From Sipunculus nudus (taxonomy: Eukaryota; Annelida; Sipuncula; Golfingiida; Sipunculidae): a stretch of DNA of 64,000 bases. The stretch lies in NCBI GenBank assembly GCA_026874595.1, contig CM049322.1, positions 20,523,400 to 20,587,399 on the forward strand, written 5' to 3'. Below are positions 1 to 12,678 of the stretch, in pieces; position 1 is the first letter of the stretch, and each line of letters opens with the position of its first letter. The notes below the pieces were generated by a model. It was not told the origin of the DNA, searched no databases, and saw nothing but the letters and a program-made list of their open reading frames with translations. The translations under genes were made by a program, and so were the position numbers.

Positions 1-62
1 ATATATATATCCGGTGTGTGTGTGGGATCCTCCCCACCCTGGAAGACAAATTGACGCCACTG
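1..62. mobile_element. End of a hAT-like MITE cut by the window
   Basis: AAATTGACGCCACTG ends at 62 and is nearly identical to the right end of the element at 34651-35350 (AAATTGACGCCACAT). C-rich sequence (GGATCCTCCCCACCC) precedes it, as in that copy. Confidence 0.55.
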
Positions 63-387
63 CCAGTCTCCACTGATTTGGTTCCGGTCAGTTACCCCCT
101 CCCTAAATAAAGAACCTTCTTGAAGTTTGGACAATAGTTCCTTAGGACTTTGTAAATCTCCTAATATATTCTAATTTCTTAAACACTTTTGGTAAAACTA
201 TTTAGAAATACATACAATCCAAAATTTTATAAGTTGAGCTTTAGATAAACTTACTTGTGTTTGCATTGACGGTCCTGAACGCCAGGGCGAACACAACCAT
301 TAATACCGTCACCATGGCTACCCTCTGATCTACAACATAAAAAAGAGAGTACAAACTAGATGTATGCAGTCACCAAGGGATCACTGA

Positions 388-1741
388 TAGTGATGTAGTC
401 GAGTCCACACCATCCGAGTCCGAACGCAAGTCCGAGTCCAAGCCACTCGAGTCCAAGTCCATGTCCAAGTCCAGGCCACACGAGTCCAAGTCCATGTCCG
501 AGTCCCGGCTACTCGAGTCCAAGTCCATGTCCGAGTCCAGGCCACACGAGTCCAAGTCAATGTCCGAGTCAAGGTCAATTGAGTCCAAGTCCGAGTCTAG
601 GCCACTCGAGTCCAAGTCCATGTCCGAGTCGAGGCCACTCGAGTCCAAGTCCGAGTCAAGGCCACTCGAGTCCAAGTCCGAGTCCATGCTCCTCGAGTCT
701 AGGTCCATGTCCGAGTCAACGCCACTCGAGTCTAAGTCTGACTCTAAGCCACTCGAGTCAACGTCCGAGTCCAGGCCACTCGAGTCCAAGTCCGAGTCCA
801 GGCAACTCGAGTCCAAATCCGAGTCCAGGCCACTCGAGTCCAAGTCCGAGTCCAGGCCACTCGAGTTCCAGTCCGAGTCCAGGCCACTAGAGTCCAAGTC
901 CGAGTCCAGGTCATTCGAGTCCAGATTCATGTCCGAGTCCTGGCCACTCGAGTCCACGTCCGAGTCCAGGCCACTCGAGTCTAAGTCCATGTCCGAGTCC
1001 AGGCCACACGAGTCCAAGTCCGAGTCCAGGCCACTCGAGTCCAGGTCCGAGTCCGGGCTACTCGAGTCCAAGTCCATGTCCGAGTCCGGGCTACTCGAGT
1101 CCAGATTCATGTCCGAGTCCAGGCCACTCGAGTCCACGTCCGAGTCCAGGCCACTCGAGTCCAAGTCCATGTCCGAGTCCAGGCCACTCGAGTCGAGATT
1201 CATGTCCGAGTCCAGGCCACACGAGTCCAAGTCCGAGTCCAGGCCACTCGAGTCCAGGTCCGAGTCCAGGCCACTCGAGTCTAGGCCTCTCGAGTCCAAG
1301 TCCATGTCCGAGTCCAGGCCATCCGAGTCCAAGTCCAAGTCCTTGAGGTTCGAGTCCAAGTCCACCTCCTTCGAGTCAGAGTTATAAATTTGAAAGTCCA
1401 ATACAAATCGCCTGATTAAAAGAACATTGAAAAGGATATTTGAGATGTTTCAAATTTTATGTTAGTTTACAGGTGCTCTTTACTTGATGCAGAGCTTAAC
1501 CTTGGTATTCATAGTCCATTTTTATAATATTGTGTTGGTAGTTCACCCATGTGCACAATCTTTATATAATATTTTAATAGTTTTATATAATATTTTATAT
1601 AGTATTTTTCTTACTGGATTCGAGATGGACTCGGCCTAATTTCTCGTGTTCTAACACCTGAGTCCGAGTACAAGTACGAGTCCGGGACCTCGAGTCCAAG
1701 TCCGAATCCTTAAAAAAGTGGACTCGAGTCCTACATCACTG
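388..1741. mobile_element. GAGTCC-rich block with inverted ends
   Basis: TAGTGATGTAGTCGAGTCCA at 388 is inverted at 1718-1741 as TGGACTCGAGTCCTACATCA. Between them lies a dense array of GAGTCC hexamers grouped in 18-33 bp units (about 396-1380), an AT-rich spacer (1381-1620) and a second small GAGTCC cluster (1655-1735). Ends of the form CAGTGATG fit hAT-type termini, but the flanks (ATCACTGA and ATCATTAG) match at only five of eight positions, so the class is uncertain. Long open frames on both strands follow from the stop-free hexamer and are not genes. Confidence 0.6.
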
Positions 1742-2951
1742 ATCATTAGAAGTCCCCATCGCCCACCGGCCCGTAACTGGGCGATACTGGGGAGTCAGCT
1801 ATGAAGTGTACAACCTTGTGAATAAGGTCAAGGTCAAAAATAAGTATCAGGTGCAAATCTGTGACCTAGGACTGATACTGTGCCCGTTATTCAGCTTTTT
1901 TAGATCAGTCATATTGGAGATCTAGCGCAAACAGAACATGGTAGACGGGGAAAAAAATATTAAAATTTAAATCGTAGGTCTACCCATAATTCTTTTACCC
2001 AAATATGAATATTGAAATAAACTAACCCTCCATATATATTATCGCTGTATGGTTTTAGTATATAAACAGGCTACTGTGTACAGGACAGAGACTGGGTCCT
2101 GATATGATTTGCTGGTGCGAGCGTATCGCCATTGTGGAATTTAAGATCAGGTAAACTTAGTAATGCATTTCATTTGTTTCCTTTCATGAAAGAATATGAT
2201 GTTGACAATGCCAGAAGTTCTATACTTCTGTTAAGAACAATAATTGGTTTGTAGGGTTGATAGAAGTGCTCACAGTTATTTTTTTATAGGGGGGAAAGGC
2301 GGGGGGGGGGGGGGGGGAATCATACATCTCATGCTTTTGTGAAACATATATAGAAAAAATGTTAGCAAAATGATTAAGTTAAATCAAAATCTATATAAAT
2401 ATATTTTTAATGGAAAATGCGTTACATGATAAAATTATGGGATTTTTGATACGTTTGGTTCACCTAATAAAACAAATAATAAACGTTATTAGACATTAAA
2501 AAAACAACAGGAGGTGATGATTCAGAGAAGAACAAAATGGGCCGTGACTCTTGCCCGGCTCACTGCAACAATTTTATTAATTAAACTTCGGAATTAAACC
2601 AACAGAATGTGATCAGGGCATTCTAAATGACAACCACTGGTCACTCTTAATTTACAATTGATCTAATCGTATTAGTATCTTACTGGAGAATGGTTGGATA
2701 TCACTTTGGGCATTTATTATGAATTTATTAATTAAGATTTAGATGCTCCTATAGATTTGATTTGTTACTTCTTGATTGAAATCCTCTATCGATATTTGAT
2801 AACTAGAATAGAAGCTGGTTCATTTTTTAATTTAATTTTAGCCACAATTTGTCTCCATTCAAGTCACTCAGTTTGATCCTTGGCAGCCGAGAAATGTCTA
2901 TACTGCTTTCAGAATCATAAAATGTTTTGGGGATATAACTATATATTATAG

Positions 2952-2954
<3 letters not shown>

Positions 2955-3008
<54 letters not shown>
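2955..3008. repeat. (AT)n microsatellite
   Basis: Uninterrupted TA dinucleotides, about 54 bases. Confidence 0.97.
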
Positions 3009-3013
<5 letters not shown>

Positions 3014-3498
3014 AATAATGCATATATATTTTATGTAATATATAATATGTAATATATAATATGTATGTGCATAAACATCTTTGAATCAGCCTTAATGAAA
3101 AAGAGATATCCGTGCCTCAGAGAAACTGAGATGTAACTTAAGGTAGTGGATCTTTAATCGCACTGGCTTTGAAACCATCTCTGACATTTGATGAAGATTA
3201 ACACACATACCACGTACTTTTTTAGTGACGTTTATGACATTGCTTCGCCTCAGTTAGCGACAGCAACCAGATTATTTGCCCGCTGGGGATTACATTAGAG
3301 AGAACAGATTTTTTAAATTTTATCAAATATTCCTATATGTACGATGCATATTGAATTTGCGCCCTTGCCTAACTGATGCATAAAGCCTTACTATTGATGT
3401 TTAATTTTTTGTCCTAAAAATCGTCAAAATGACAGTATTATAACATTATACCAATTATATAGGAGACAGAGGTTGGGGTGCAATACAGCTAAAAAAGT

Positions 3499-3506
3499 AA
3501 TATATA

Positions 3507-3557
<51 letters not shown>
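3499..3557. repeat. (AT)n microsatellite
   Basis: TA dinucleotides with one early interruption. Confidence 0.97.
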
Positions 3558-3560
<3 letters not shown>

Positions 3561-4309
3561 GTACCGGTATTACTGTACGTGGAAAAGAGTCAATCTTATA
3601 CTGTGTACTCTGCTGGCAAACCGACATCGACTCTACCTGTATACACACACATACATAACATCACATCCCTATCACATAACACATACACACAACACCTGTA
3701 CATACTTACCCATGCTAGCTTACATATTACTCTCCTTACACATGATGTTTCCTGGAGTTTCGTGAAATGTACACTGTGAAATCTACACAGAAGTATTTCT
3801 CCGTCAAGCTCGGTTAACACGACGCTACATTTAGTATTATTATCATTATTGACGTCGGGTCTAGCAATATCCGTGCTGCCGAGTTTAACATATAGTACAA
3901 ACACGGCTCTCCTATCGCCAGCCCGATGTTTAAATCGATTATGAATTTTGATTAGTTTGTATTTGCCGAGTATTGCCTTCCGTTGTTGTTATGGATTTGG
4001 TTTACACCTGGTACTGCTGTCCCGGCCTGGAAGTTAATTGATGTCAATCAAATTATTTGAATTTGATTGACATTCCCTTACTTTTTATTACCTGAGCCAT
4101 GTGGTTTCATATTATCATCAGCATCTGTTTGTCTGCGGTTTTTTTCTGTTAATCTACTCTGGAGAAAGCGCACTTTCATTTCCCTTGCACGTATGCATGT
4201 TCCTATGTTAAGCAGCGACATCGACATTCGTCTGTTGGTTTGTTTGTCTGTTAACATTATTATTTATAATGATTTATTAAAGTGTATTAAATGCTTATCA
4301 AAGGCCACT

Positions 4310-4850
4310 AAGCGCGGGTCAAGGATCATTAAATGTGGACCAAGGATCATTAGAGGGGATCAAGGATCATTAAATGTGGACCAAGAATGATTAAACTGGG
4401 AGCAAGGATCATTGGATGAGGACCAGGGATCACTGGAGGGGGCAAAGATCATTGAATGAGGATCCAGGATCACTGGATTGGGAACAATGATCTTTTGATG
4501 TAGAGCAAGGTTCATTGGATGGGGATAAATGATAACTGAATGCCGATCAAGGATCACTGGATTAGGACCAAGGATTATTGGATTGGGAGCAGGGATCATT
4601 GAATGGGGAGCTAGAATCATTGGATGGAGAGCAAGGATCCTTGGATGAGCGAAGGATCATTGGATGGGAAGCAAGGATCTTTGGATGTGGCGCAAGGATC
4701 ACTGGATGTCGATCAAGGATCATTGAATATGCAACTGAAAGGATCAATGGATCCTGTTCAAGGATCACTGGATGCCGATCAAGGATCGCAGGATACGGAT
4801 CAAGGATCAGTGGATACAGATCAAAGAGTCACTGGATTCGGATCAAGGAT
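4310..4850 (+). repeat. 21-bp minisatellite, about 25 units
   Basis: Repeats of CAAGGATCATTGGATGGGGA with variants. Better-preserved units toward the right are exactly 21 bp. Because the period is a multiple of three, frames stay open on both strands by chance. Confidence 0.9.
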
Positions 4851-5056
4851 AAGGTTGTCTCTCTTAACCTTTCTTTTCTGCGTGAGCCAAGTTAGTGCGT
4901 TTCCATGTCCTCCATTTTGCGTGATTTATTCTAGTTTTACGTTATATAAATTTTTAAAAGACCTATAGAAATAAAGCTCGGCTTGTCGCTGACTGAATGA
5001 ATGAGTGAATGAATGAATATACGGGTAATTCTATGAAGGAGTGAATGAGCGAGTGG

Positions 5057-5175
<119 letters not shown>

Positions 5176-6017
5176 CATCACAGTATTTATCAGAAATCTT
5201 GGTGACAACATTCTTTTGATCCGAGCTATATAATACATCGACTTAACCATCTGTGTATTCCTCACCTCCCGCGTGGGGCGTTTGACGGTCTGAACCAAAG
5301 ATGAATACAATAACCTTGACTGTGATCAAGCATGTAACAAGCACCGGCGAAACCATTGAAGGCCCTAACATTCCATTCCACCCAAAGACTATTCTGTTAT
5401 ACAGTGACGATACTGGAGTCTTTACTGAACCATAAAGCCTGTTCAATATCGTTCTAATCTGATCCTGAGAAAGTTAAGGACGATGGTCGAGCCTCGTTTG
5501 GTCAGCTCTGGCCCTCCCCGCCCACCTTTACGGGGACTGAAAGTGGGCGGTACATAGTGGGTTAAATTAAAATTGGGTTGGTCAATCTTCGTGGTGAAAT
5601 ATAGGGAATAAAGTACCGTGTCAGTGTGAACAAGAGATTCCTGGTTTATACTTTCTGTCAATTAGTCTTCATTCTTTAATTTGAATTATTACATCTTAGT
5701 TGATTATCTTAATATCATGAACTCAAAATATGTTATTCTAATCTGTTTTATTCTTCTGTATTCTGTTATCCATATGTTACAGATTTTTTATGTAATTGTT
5801 TTACTGCCTTATATAAAGTATTTGATTGTATTGAATGTGTGTGTGTTTTTTAATTTATTGTGTGTGTATTGTTTTATTTATATAGGCTGGTCTATAGTCC
5901 ATTCAGTTCTATTTTATTCCTGTAGACTATTTTTGGAGACACTATATTATTCTGAAAAATCAACAAATGGTCCTTTGTCACACCTTCATTGTTGAGCACA
6001 TAAAAAAAATCTTAAAA

Positions 6018-7945
6018 TCTGCATTCTAAAGAATGCAAGCCTCCGCCATATGGGTGTCCCTATTGTAGGAAGCTCCAAAAATAATACCAATAATAATAAT
6101 AATATATTTAATTTATATAGCGCTAATTCAACAAAATAGTTATCAAAAGCGCTTTACAAGACACAAAGCACAGTTTTACTAAAACATAAAATGTAGATTC
6201 CTACTAAAGCAAAGATTCCTAAAAGAAAAACCTAAATTCTAAGAACTACCAAAAGCTAGAACAGGTCAGTTTTAAAATTTCTTTTAAAAGAAGCTAAAGA
6301 TGGTGAAGCTCTGATTGAGTGCGGAAGTTCATTCCACAACCTTGGTGCCACAGCTGAGAAAGCTCTCGAACGACACATCTCACTTCGTGCTTTAGGGATC
6401 ACTAAAAGCCCTTGGTCAGATGACCTAAGCTGCCTGACTGGAATATAATAAGTTAAGAGGTTTCTAATGTAAATAGGCGATTGACCATTTATGGCTTTAT
6501 ATACTAATAATAATATTTTAAAATCAATGCGCTGTCGCACCGGGAGCCAATGTAGTTCTTTAAGTAGGCCTATTGGTGTAATGTGGTCGCGCTTCTTGGC
6601 ACCAGTTACAAGCCTATAGCAGCTGCACTATGCACTCTCTGTAGCCGGTCCAGTTACTTGCTAGGAAGACCACATAGCAAAGAGTTGGAACAGTCAATCC
6701 TTGAACTGATGAACGCATGAATTAATGTTATTAGTGAATCTTGAGTTAGGAAACCCTTTATCCTAGCTATATTACGCAGGTGGTAAAAAGCCAAACTACA
6801 AATATTATTTACATGCTTGTCAAGGCAAACCCTTGGTCAAACAGTACCCCCAGGTTTCTAGCACTGTTTGTTGGCACAACTACAGAGTCAAATATGTTAA
6901 GAGTTTTCAACTGAATTTTTTACCTCTGCTGGTTTGTACCGATAATCAGAACCACAGTTTTATCATTGAGTTTAAGCAGATTCTGACACATCCAAACACC
7001 TATGTCATGCAAGCATGTTTCAATGGTAGAAATAGGAACCTTTGATTCTGGTCTAAATGATATATAAATTTGACTGTCATCAGCATAAAAATGATAATTC
7101 ATTCCATGCTGTCGTACTAATTCACCAAGTGGTAATGTGTAAATTGTAGAAAAACAGAGGCCCCAGCACAGAACCTTGTGGAACACCGTAGGTAATCTCA
7201 GTTGGAGAAGACTTATGACCTTCTACACTAATACACTGACTTCGATTGCACAGGTATGACCTGATCCATTGCAAATCATCTCCAGTTATTCCAAGCCTGG
7301 TAGACAACCGTTGTAACAGGAGCTGATGATCTACTACATCAAAGGCAGCAGATAAATCCAACAGTATGAGAATGGATACTTGTTGAGAGTCCATAGCCCA
7401 GAGGAGATCATTATATACTTTAAGCAGACATGTTTCAGTGCTATGAAAAGGTCTATATGCAGACTGTTGGTCTTCATACAAATGGTTTTCCTTCATATAT
7501 GAAGTGATACGAGTGGCAACGATCTTTTCTAACACTTTAGTAAGGAACGAAAGGTTAGATATTGGCCGATAGTGCTTTAAAACGTGTGCATCAAGACTGC
7601 TTTTCTTCAATATAGGGGTTACAATAGCCGATTTCAAAGATGCTGGAACTTCACAATTGTAAAAAGACATATATGACACAATTGACAGAAAAACCGTGTT
7701 ATATTCACTTATTCGGCCATTTTTTCCAGGTTCAATCCTGCATAAGTGACCGTGCATTTGTGAATATTCCTTGATGACGTTCCTAAATCCGGATCACGTT
7801 CCGGATCCACACCAAAATTTAATCGATCCTTTATAGGCCTATTTCCGAACTCCGCTGACAATTCCATGAGATTCCGTTCATGATTGCGTGGCGTATGCTG
7901 TAAACAAAGACAAATCACACACACACACGAACGGGGAGGAACGCA
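6018..7945 (-). mobile_element. Dispersed repeat interrupted by a LINE (copy A)
   Basis: The left piece (6018-6073) has the hairpin TGCATTCTAAAGAATGCAAG and GCCTCC. The right piece (7692-7945) has TTCACTTATTCGGCC, ATTCCTTGATGACG and GATTCCGTTCATGATTGCG. Read together they line up with the uninterrupted copy at 9737-10075 in the opposite orientation, so a LINE of about 1.6 kb sits inside a former single element. Confidence 0.75.
6074..7691 (-). pseudogene. CR1/L2-like non-LTR retrotransposon, 5'-truncated and frame-broken
   Basis: Read on the minus strand, the reverse transcriptase begins near 7690 with VPASLKSAIVTPILKKSS and YRPISNLSFLTKVLEK, then LDLSAAFDVVDH (catalytic motif A) and GVPQGSVLGPLFF. 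A frameshift near 7148 separates this from the frame holding YADD (about 7076-7087). After a disrupted thumb region, the typical C-terminal tail follows (HWLPV, RQRIDFKILLLVYKAINGQ, then SAVAPRLWNELPHSIR, ending near 6256). The 3' end carries a short ATT-repeat tail (about 6086-6104) and a conserved TATAGCGCT / AAGCGCTTT pair. The endonuclease and ORF1 are absent. It cannot be active. Confidence 0.88.
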
Positions 7946-9736
7946 TTAACAGAATATTGAGTGACTCATACTTCGCATCAGCACATTATGCCAGGGAAAA
8001 TATGATGAGACGGAGTAAAGTCAGGGGTCGACAGTGTTTACTGATACCTGTGCACGCCCAGTCCGTCACGGTAGTAATCCGCGGCCAGAAAGGAAACATG
8101 TTTTATATCGGTACGATTTACTCTCGCGCCATAGGTATACAAAATAAACCCACACAATTGCCGCTCTATTCGGTCCCTGGTCAGCCGACCACAAAGGCAC
8201 GTTTATTGCCAAACACGGACTCTGTGTTTGCCCAAGTCCGCAGGAATGTCAGACAAGATTGACTCAAGGAGGCCTAAGTGTGGCGAGACCAGTCTATGAG
8301 ACGACCACGTGACCTATGTCCGTCTTTATAGACCGTGTTTATATACATGTTGCTGAGAGCTTTGCAAGTTGTATTCAGCCTGTGAATAATCTTGTGTACA
8401 ATTCTGAAATATCACCAAAATGCTATGATCTCTCCATTAAATAATGCGTTTATATATTAAAATTAGCATGGGCCTTTTTTTTTGCCGAGATATGAGATAG
8501 GATATATACGTGAATGTACCCTGTTCCTTGTAGCAATATGTGATGTGAATATAAGTTTCATTAATAAAGAGAAACGTTATTATCATTCTCCTATTACCGC
8601 TCACATGCGCCTGCTTGTCATGGAAGTCCTGACGTGCATGCGTATATACATTTATTAACAAGTCTTAAAAGCCATAGCAACAAATATATAGGCTGCAGTG
8701 CATTTAGATTTATAATATATCATGGTTATATGTAGAGTTATAGTTAGAATGCTATTCATTAGCATGCAATCGATACGACCAATACAGCATGCAACGCATT
8801 TCGGTTATCGTATCGACGTCGTGTATCGATTCGTATCGATATATCGATATATTGATACAGTCCTACTAATTACATATTATGAAATATACGGTATTTTCAT
8901 TATACGAAAGTATTGTTGAATGAATTTCCAGCACTTAATATTACCCATAATCATCATTTGATTTAAATTAAAAAAAGCTAACATTTTATCATAATTCCAT
9001 GAGGCACCAGACATATGCAATAACCTACATTTTTTCAATATGAGACGCATAATATGGACCATGTCCCCCTGCCCCCCCCCCCCCCCCACACACACACGCA
9101 CACTTTCCCCCCCGAAACAAGGCCAATGTTGATGAGTTAGCAAGAAAGAAGTATTTAAAATTCAGTTGTTTAGAGGCAATTGACTCTATATAATTAGATT
9201 AATATAACCGCAATTTAACTTTATGAAAATATTTTCTTAATCTTTTCAGTAATAAAATATAAACCAAGAGCAACGTACGGTATACTTGACGAACACATTG
9301 CATAATAAAAGCTGGTCAACGTCATACCATATTTATTAAATAACGGTATTCCATATGTTCAACGGTATAATTTCAATATATTCAAATTACAATTTTATAG
9401 GGCCTGGGGTATCCTTTACTGTGCTTGATAGGTCTTATTTAGTTGTGTCAAGGTCTAATTATTTTGGAAAATAAATTTTAAAAAAATTTAACAACCATTC
9501 CAAACAGAAAGCAAATGTAACTTTTACATATACCATACATAACTTAGAAAGTAAATTCGATTTAAATCCTAAAATTAAATCCTCTTGTACCTATATTCAG
9601 TTTTATTTGAGTTCATGTCAAACATTGGGACCATTTACAAGCATATGATTGGAATATCCCTTCTACACCTGTCATGTACCAAGAGTATCATACACTATTA
9701 CGACTCGTGTTAACTTTCTTTCTTTACCAGCTGATA
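7946..9736. other. No gene seen
   Basis: A 124-codon open frame (7888-8262) begins inside the dispersed repeat and resembles nothing I know. The rest is AT-rich, with a C run at 9067-9087. Confidence 0.6.
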
Positions 9737-10075
9737 TGTTTTCGCCTCCGCCAGGAGGGTATGTGTTCATCCGCGTTCGTGTGTTTGTTTTTATGTGTGT
9801 TTCTCACAACATAACTCCCGCAATCATGAACGGAATCCCATGAAACGTTCAAGGCATATCGGGAATTGGCCAATCAAGTATTGACTTGATTTTGGTGTGG
9901 ATCTAGTGTATGATCCGGATTGAGGAAAGTCATCAAGGAATAATAAAAAATGTACAGTCACATAAGCACGAGAGAATCTGCAACTATGGGCCGAATAAGT
10001 GAAAGCATCCCAGAATATGGACCCCCGTCCCCGCATGGGAGAGGCTTGCATTCTTTAGAATGCATTTTTTTATAG
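9737..10075 (+). mobile_element. Dispersed repeat, fullest copy (copy B)
   Basis: It starts GCCTCCGCCAGGAGGG (palindromic core), then CGTTCGTGTGTTTG, a CGCAATCATGAACGGAATCC block, TTTGGTGTGGATC, AGTCATCAAGGAATAA, GGCCGAATAAGTGAA, and ends GGCTTGCATTCTTTAGAATG, a hairpin. Partial copies are at 6018-7945, 21950-22235 and 36480-36606. No coding capacity. Hairpins at both ends could suggest a Helitron-type or MITE origin, which I cannot settle. Confidence 0.75.
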
Positions 10076-11284
10076 TTAAGAATATGTTGCTGGGAAACTT
10101 AGTCATGTGGGCATAATGAACGTGCGTTTGTACGTCCTGATAACGCACCAGTAAAGAAGTTTTTAGATTAATCTTTGGAACGTTTTCTTCCGTAAAAATG
10201 GTAAACTTCCTAATTAGGCTAACCTTAAAGTAGACACTTTGATGACGTAATCAATGGACTCGGTTAAAAATTCACACTTGAGTCCGTATACACGACGCTT
10301 TACATAAAGAATTGGCGGTAGCCAATACAAGGAGTAATATGATCTGATGCGTGCATGTGTGTTTGTGCATGTGTGCGTTTGAGAGAGGGGTCGGAAAGAT
10401 AATATCTATTCCTCACCTTGACCTATCAGTACTCTCCCGTGGAATGCACTCAGCTTTTCCTGGTACGATCACAGCACGCTACGTCAATACTCCTTATTGG
10501 CTTTTGTTGCCAAAAACTTGTTCCAGTTGAAAGATTATACCCCATGAGACGAATTGCTGATAATATCCATTATATGTATACAGTCTCTCAGACCAAATAC
10601 GACTCGTGACCACATCCCAGCCATCAAGGCATTTGCTAAGCATGTCCACATTTCCAGATCGTGTGAAGAAATAGTAATTATCAAAATTATTACGGGCATA
10701 ACGGTCACAGCAACCCCTCCGAACTTGGACATGATATATGGGTACAAGTCGTATTTGATTGTATCTGTCTGGATTATCTCAGAATTTATTAAACTGACGA
10801 ATTTATATGAAGGATATTCATTTAATCATTCCACGGGTATTTTACGCTTAAGATACATGCATAACGTTTTTCTGTGAACTTTATTTCTAAAGCACCGTTT
10901 GTTTCGGCTTGATTTGCTAGGTTTGGCCATGAAAGGGCAACACCTAATACAGAATCGTTTGCCCCAGGTTTTGTGATTGGTTATCTGGTCAGCTGATAAA
11001 GTGTGTTCACCCTGAAACACTTCATCAAGGGTTTGAGCAAATGGTGTTTTATAAAAACGGAACATGAAACATTTTCGTGTCCTCCCGCCGTCTGTGGCCA
11101 AAAAAAATAATAGCCAGTAAACCTGGCGGCATTTAGACCAAGCAAAATATCCTATGATCCCTGTTTCTCAAGTATACGGGTACATGTACATGTATATATT
11201 TACATTTTTTTCTCAGTCTGCTACAAAGGCGTACAACGAGTATCAGGTTTAAAAGAACATACGATGTCACCATTCTTTGTGTCA

Positions 11285-11287
<3 letters not shown>

Positions 11288-11336
<49 letters not shown>
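11288..11336. repeat. (AT)n microsatellite
   Basis: Uninterrupted TA dinucleotides. Confidence 0.97.
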
Positions 11337-11339
<3 letters not shown>

Positions 11340-11516
11340 TAATCAACAGGTTCCCTGCAATAAATAACTACTAGAGAGCTCTTTGGTCTTACACCAGAGC
11401 TTTATAATTATTTACATTTAGAGGAATAAATCAGTCCGTTAAGGATTCAAACCTGATGAGTGCAACAAGATGTTGCACGAAACTACGTATAGTAAAAATG
11501 TCTGACAAAACATGAT

Positions 11517-11522
<6 letters not shown>

Positions 11523-11589
<67 letters not shown>
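11523..11589. repeat. (CT)n(AT)n compound microsatellite
   Basis: A CT run to about 11549, then TA. It lies about 30 bases before the partial MITE at 11617. Confidence 0.97.
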
Positions 11590-11590
<1 letters not shown>

Positions 11591-11616
11591 ATGTTTAGAG
11601 ACGTTGATGCTATCAA

Positions 11617-11790
11617 ACACGGGCGTCGATATAAGGGGTAATACATCCCCAACTTTTTTAAATGGGATAATCAATGTAATCACCTCCTTGCTATTCAAAG
11701 AGTACAGTTTATATACTGGATGTAAAGCATATCATTGATTAGAACGATGGCCTTTTGTTACATTTCTGCCTTTCTGGTTGTTAGACCATT
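11617..11790. mobile_element. Partial hAT-like MITE
   Basis: GGGCGTCGATATAAGGGGTA, CATCCCCAAC, ATCAATGTAATCA and a later ACATTTCTGCCTTTC block match the element at 15457-15853 in order. No right end was found. Confidence 0.5.
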
Positions 11791-12576
11791 GTTAAAAGAT
11801 GACTTCATCCATGCTTTCTGTTGTACACAAGTTATACAAGAGTGAGTTACCAAACAGCTGAAACGTTCACATTTGCCTTTGACTTCAAACAAAAAGCATA
11901 TTTAATTTTATTTCTTAGAGTTTAAATTTTCCTAAAGCATCCGCTTTCTGTGGCAACTTGTTTAAATGTTGTAAAGACACAACACAAAATATGTAACATA
12001 TTATCTGTAATGTGAACGTTAAAATTTGCAGACTTATCTAAAAAAATCTGGATATATAATACAAACATTATATTTAGAATAACTTGGAATACACAATATT
12101 GAAATAAAAAGGGAAATGTATATACTTATATATATATATATATGTATGTATACATCTGTTTTCACTTTGAACACAGTCATATAAATGGACCACACATGAA
12201 GAGGCTATTCACACAAGTTCGTAATAAATTATGTAATTATATATTACATCAATGGAACATAATCTATCCACAAGTATTTTTTTAATAAAAAAAAAAAACT
12301 TTCACGTAAGAGGGTATATATAATTACAGGAGTGTTGGGAGATGAAGAGAACAATAGCACAACATCAAACCTACCACGTAAAGACGTCCTAACCTAATTT
12401 TATTCATGGGTCATTTACCTGTCAATCACCCTGACTTTTTAACTTGCCATACGGCCAATGCCTGATAGAATTAGCACATTGCCACAGACTTCTCATTCCG
12501 CGTGAGTATGGAATCTATTTCTAGATTCTTATCCTAATATATTCACATAAATTGATGGAACAGTTGGTGGCCTAAC

Positions 12577-12678
12577 CAATGGCGGATTTATTGGGGGGGG
12601 GGCAGGGGACGCGCGCCCCCATTATTCGACCTTATAAAAGTTTGAGCCCCCTATTCTTAATTCCTGTATCCGCCCCTG
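12577..12678. mobile_element. Tiny TIR element with G/C-run ends
   Basis: AATGGCGGATTTATT plus a G run at the left; CCTGTATCCGCCCCTG at the right is its degenerate inverse. CAGGGGCGGAT-type ends are common in hAT MITEs. No clear target duplication. Confidence 0.45.

Larger units (their letters stand above)
1742..4309. other. No gene seen
   Basis: AT-rich sequence with a G run (2300-2317) and the two AT microsatellites. Nothing recognisable as coding on either strand. Confidence 0.7.

Noticed and set aside
370-1401. Open frames of 343 codons (minus) and 308 codons (plus) rich in Leu-Asp-Ser or Glu-Ser-Arg-Pro
   Set aside because: Both come from a stop-free GAGTCC hexamer array with periods that are multiples of three. 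Several frames on both strands are open at once and there is no start or splice context.
4360-4968. Overlapping open frames with GSLD / DPCS-type repeats
   Set aside because: Products of the 21-bp minisatellite; the period is divisible by three.
7888-8262. 124-codon frame
   Set aside because: Its start lies in the dispersed repeat's CA-rich tract and the product matches nothing I recognise.
10826-11101. Basic 91-codon minus-strand frame
   Set aside because: No recognisable motif and no splice or promoter context; left as unassigned.
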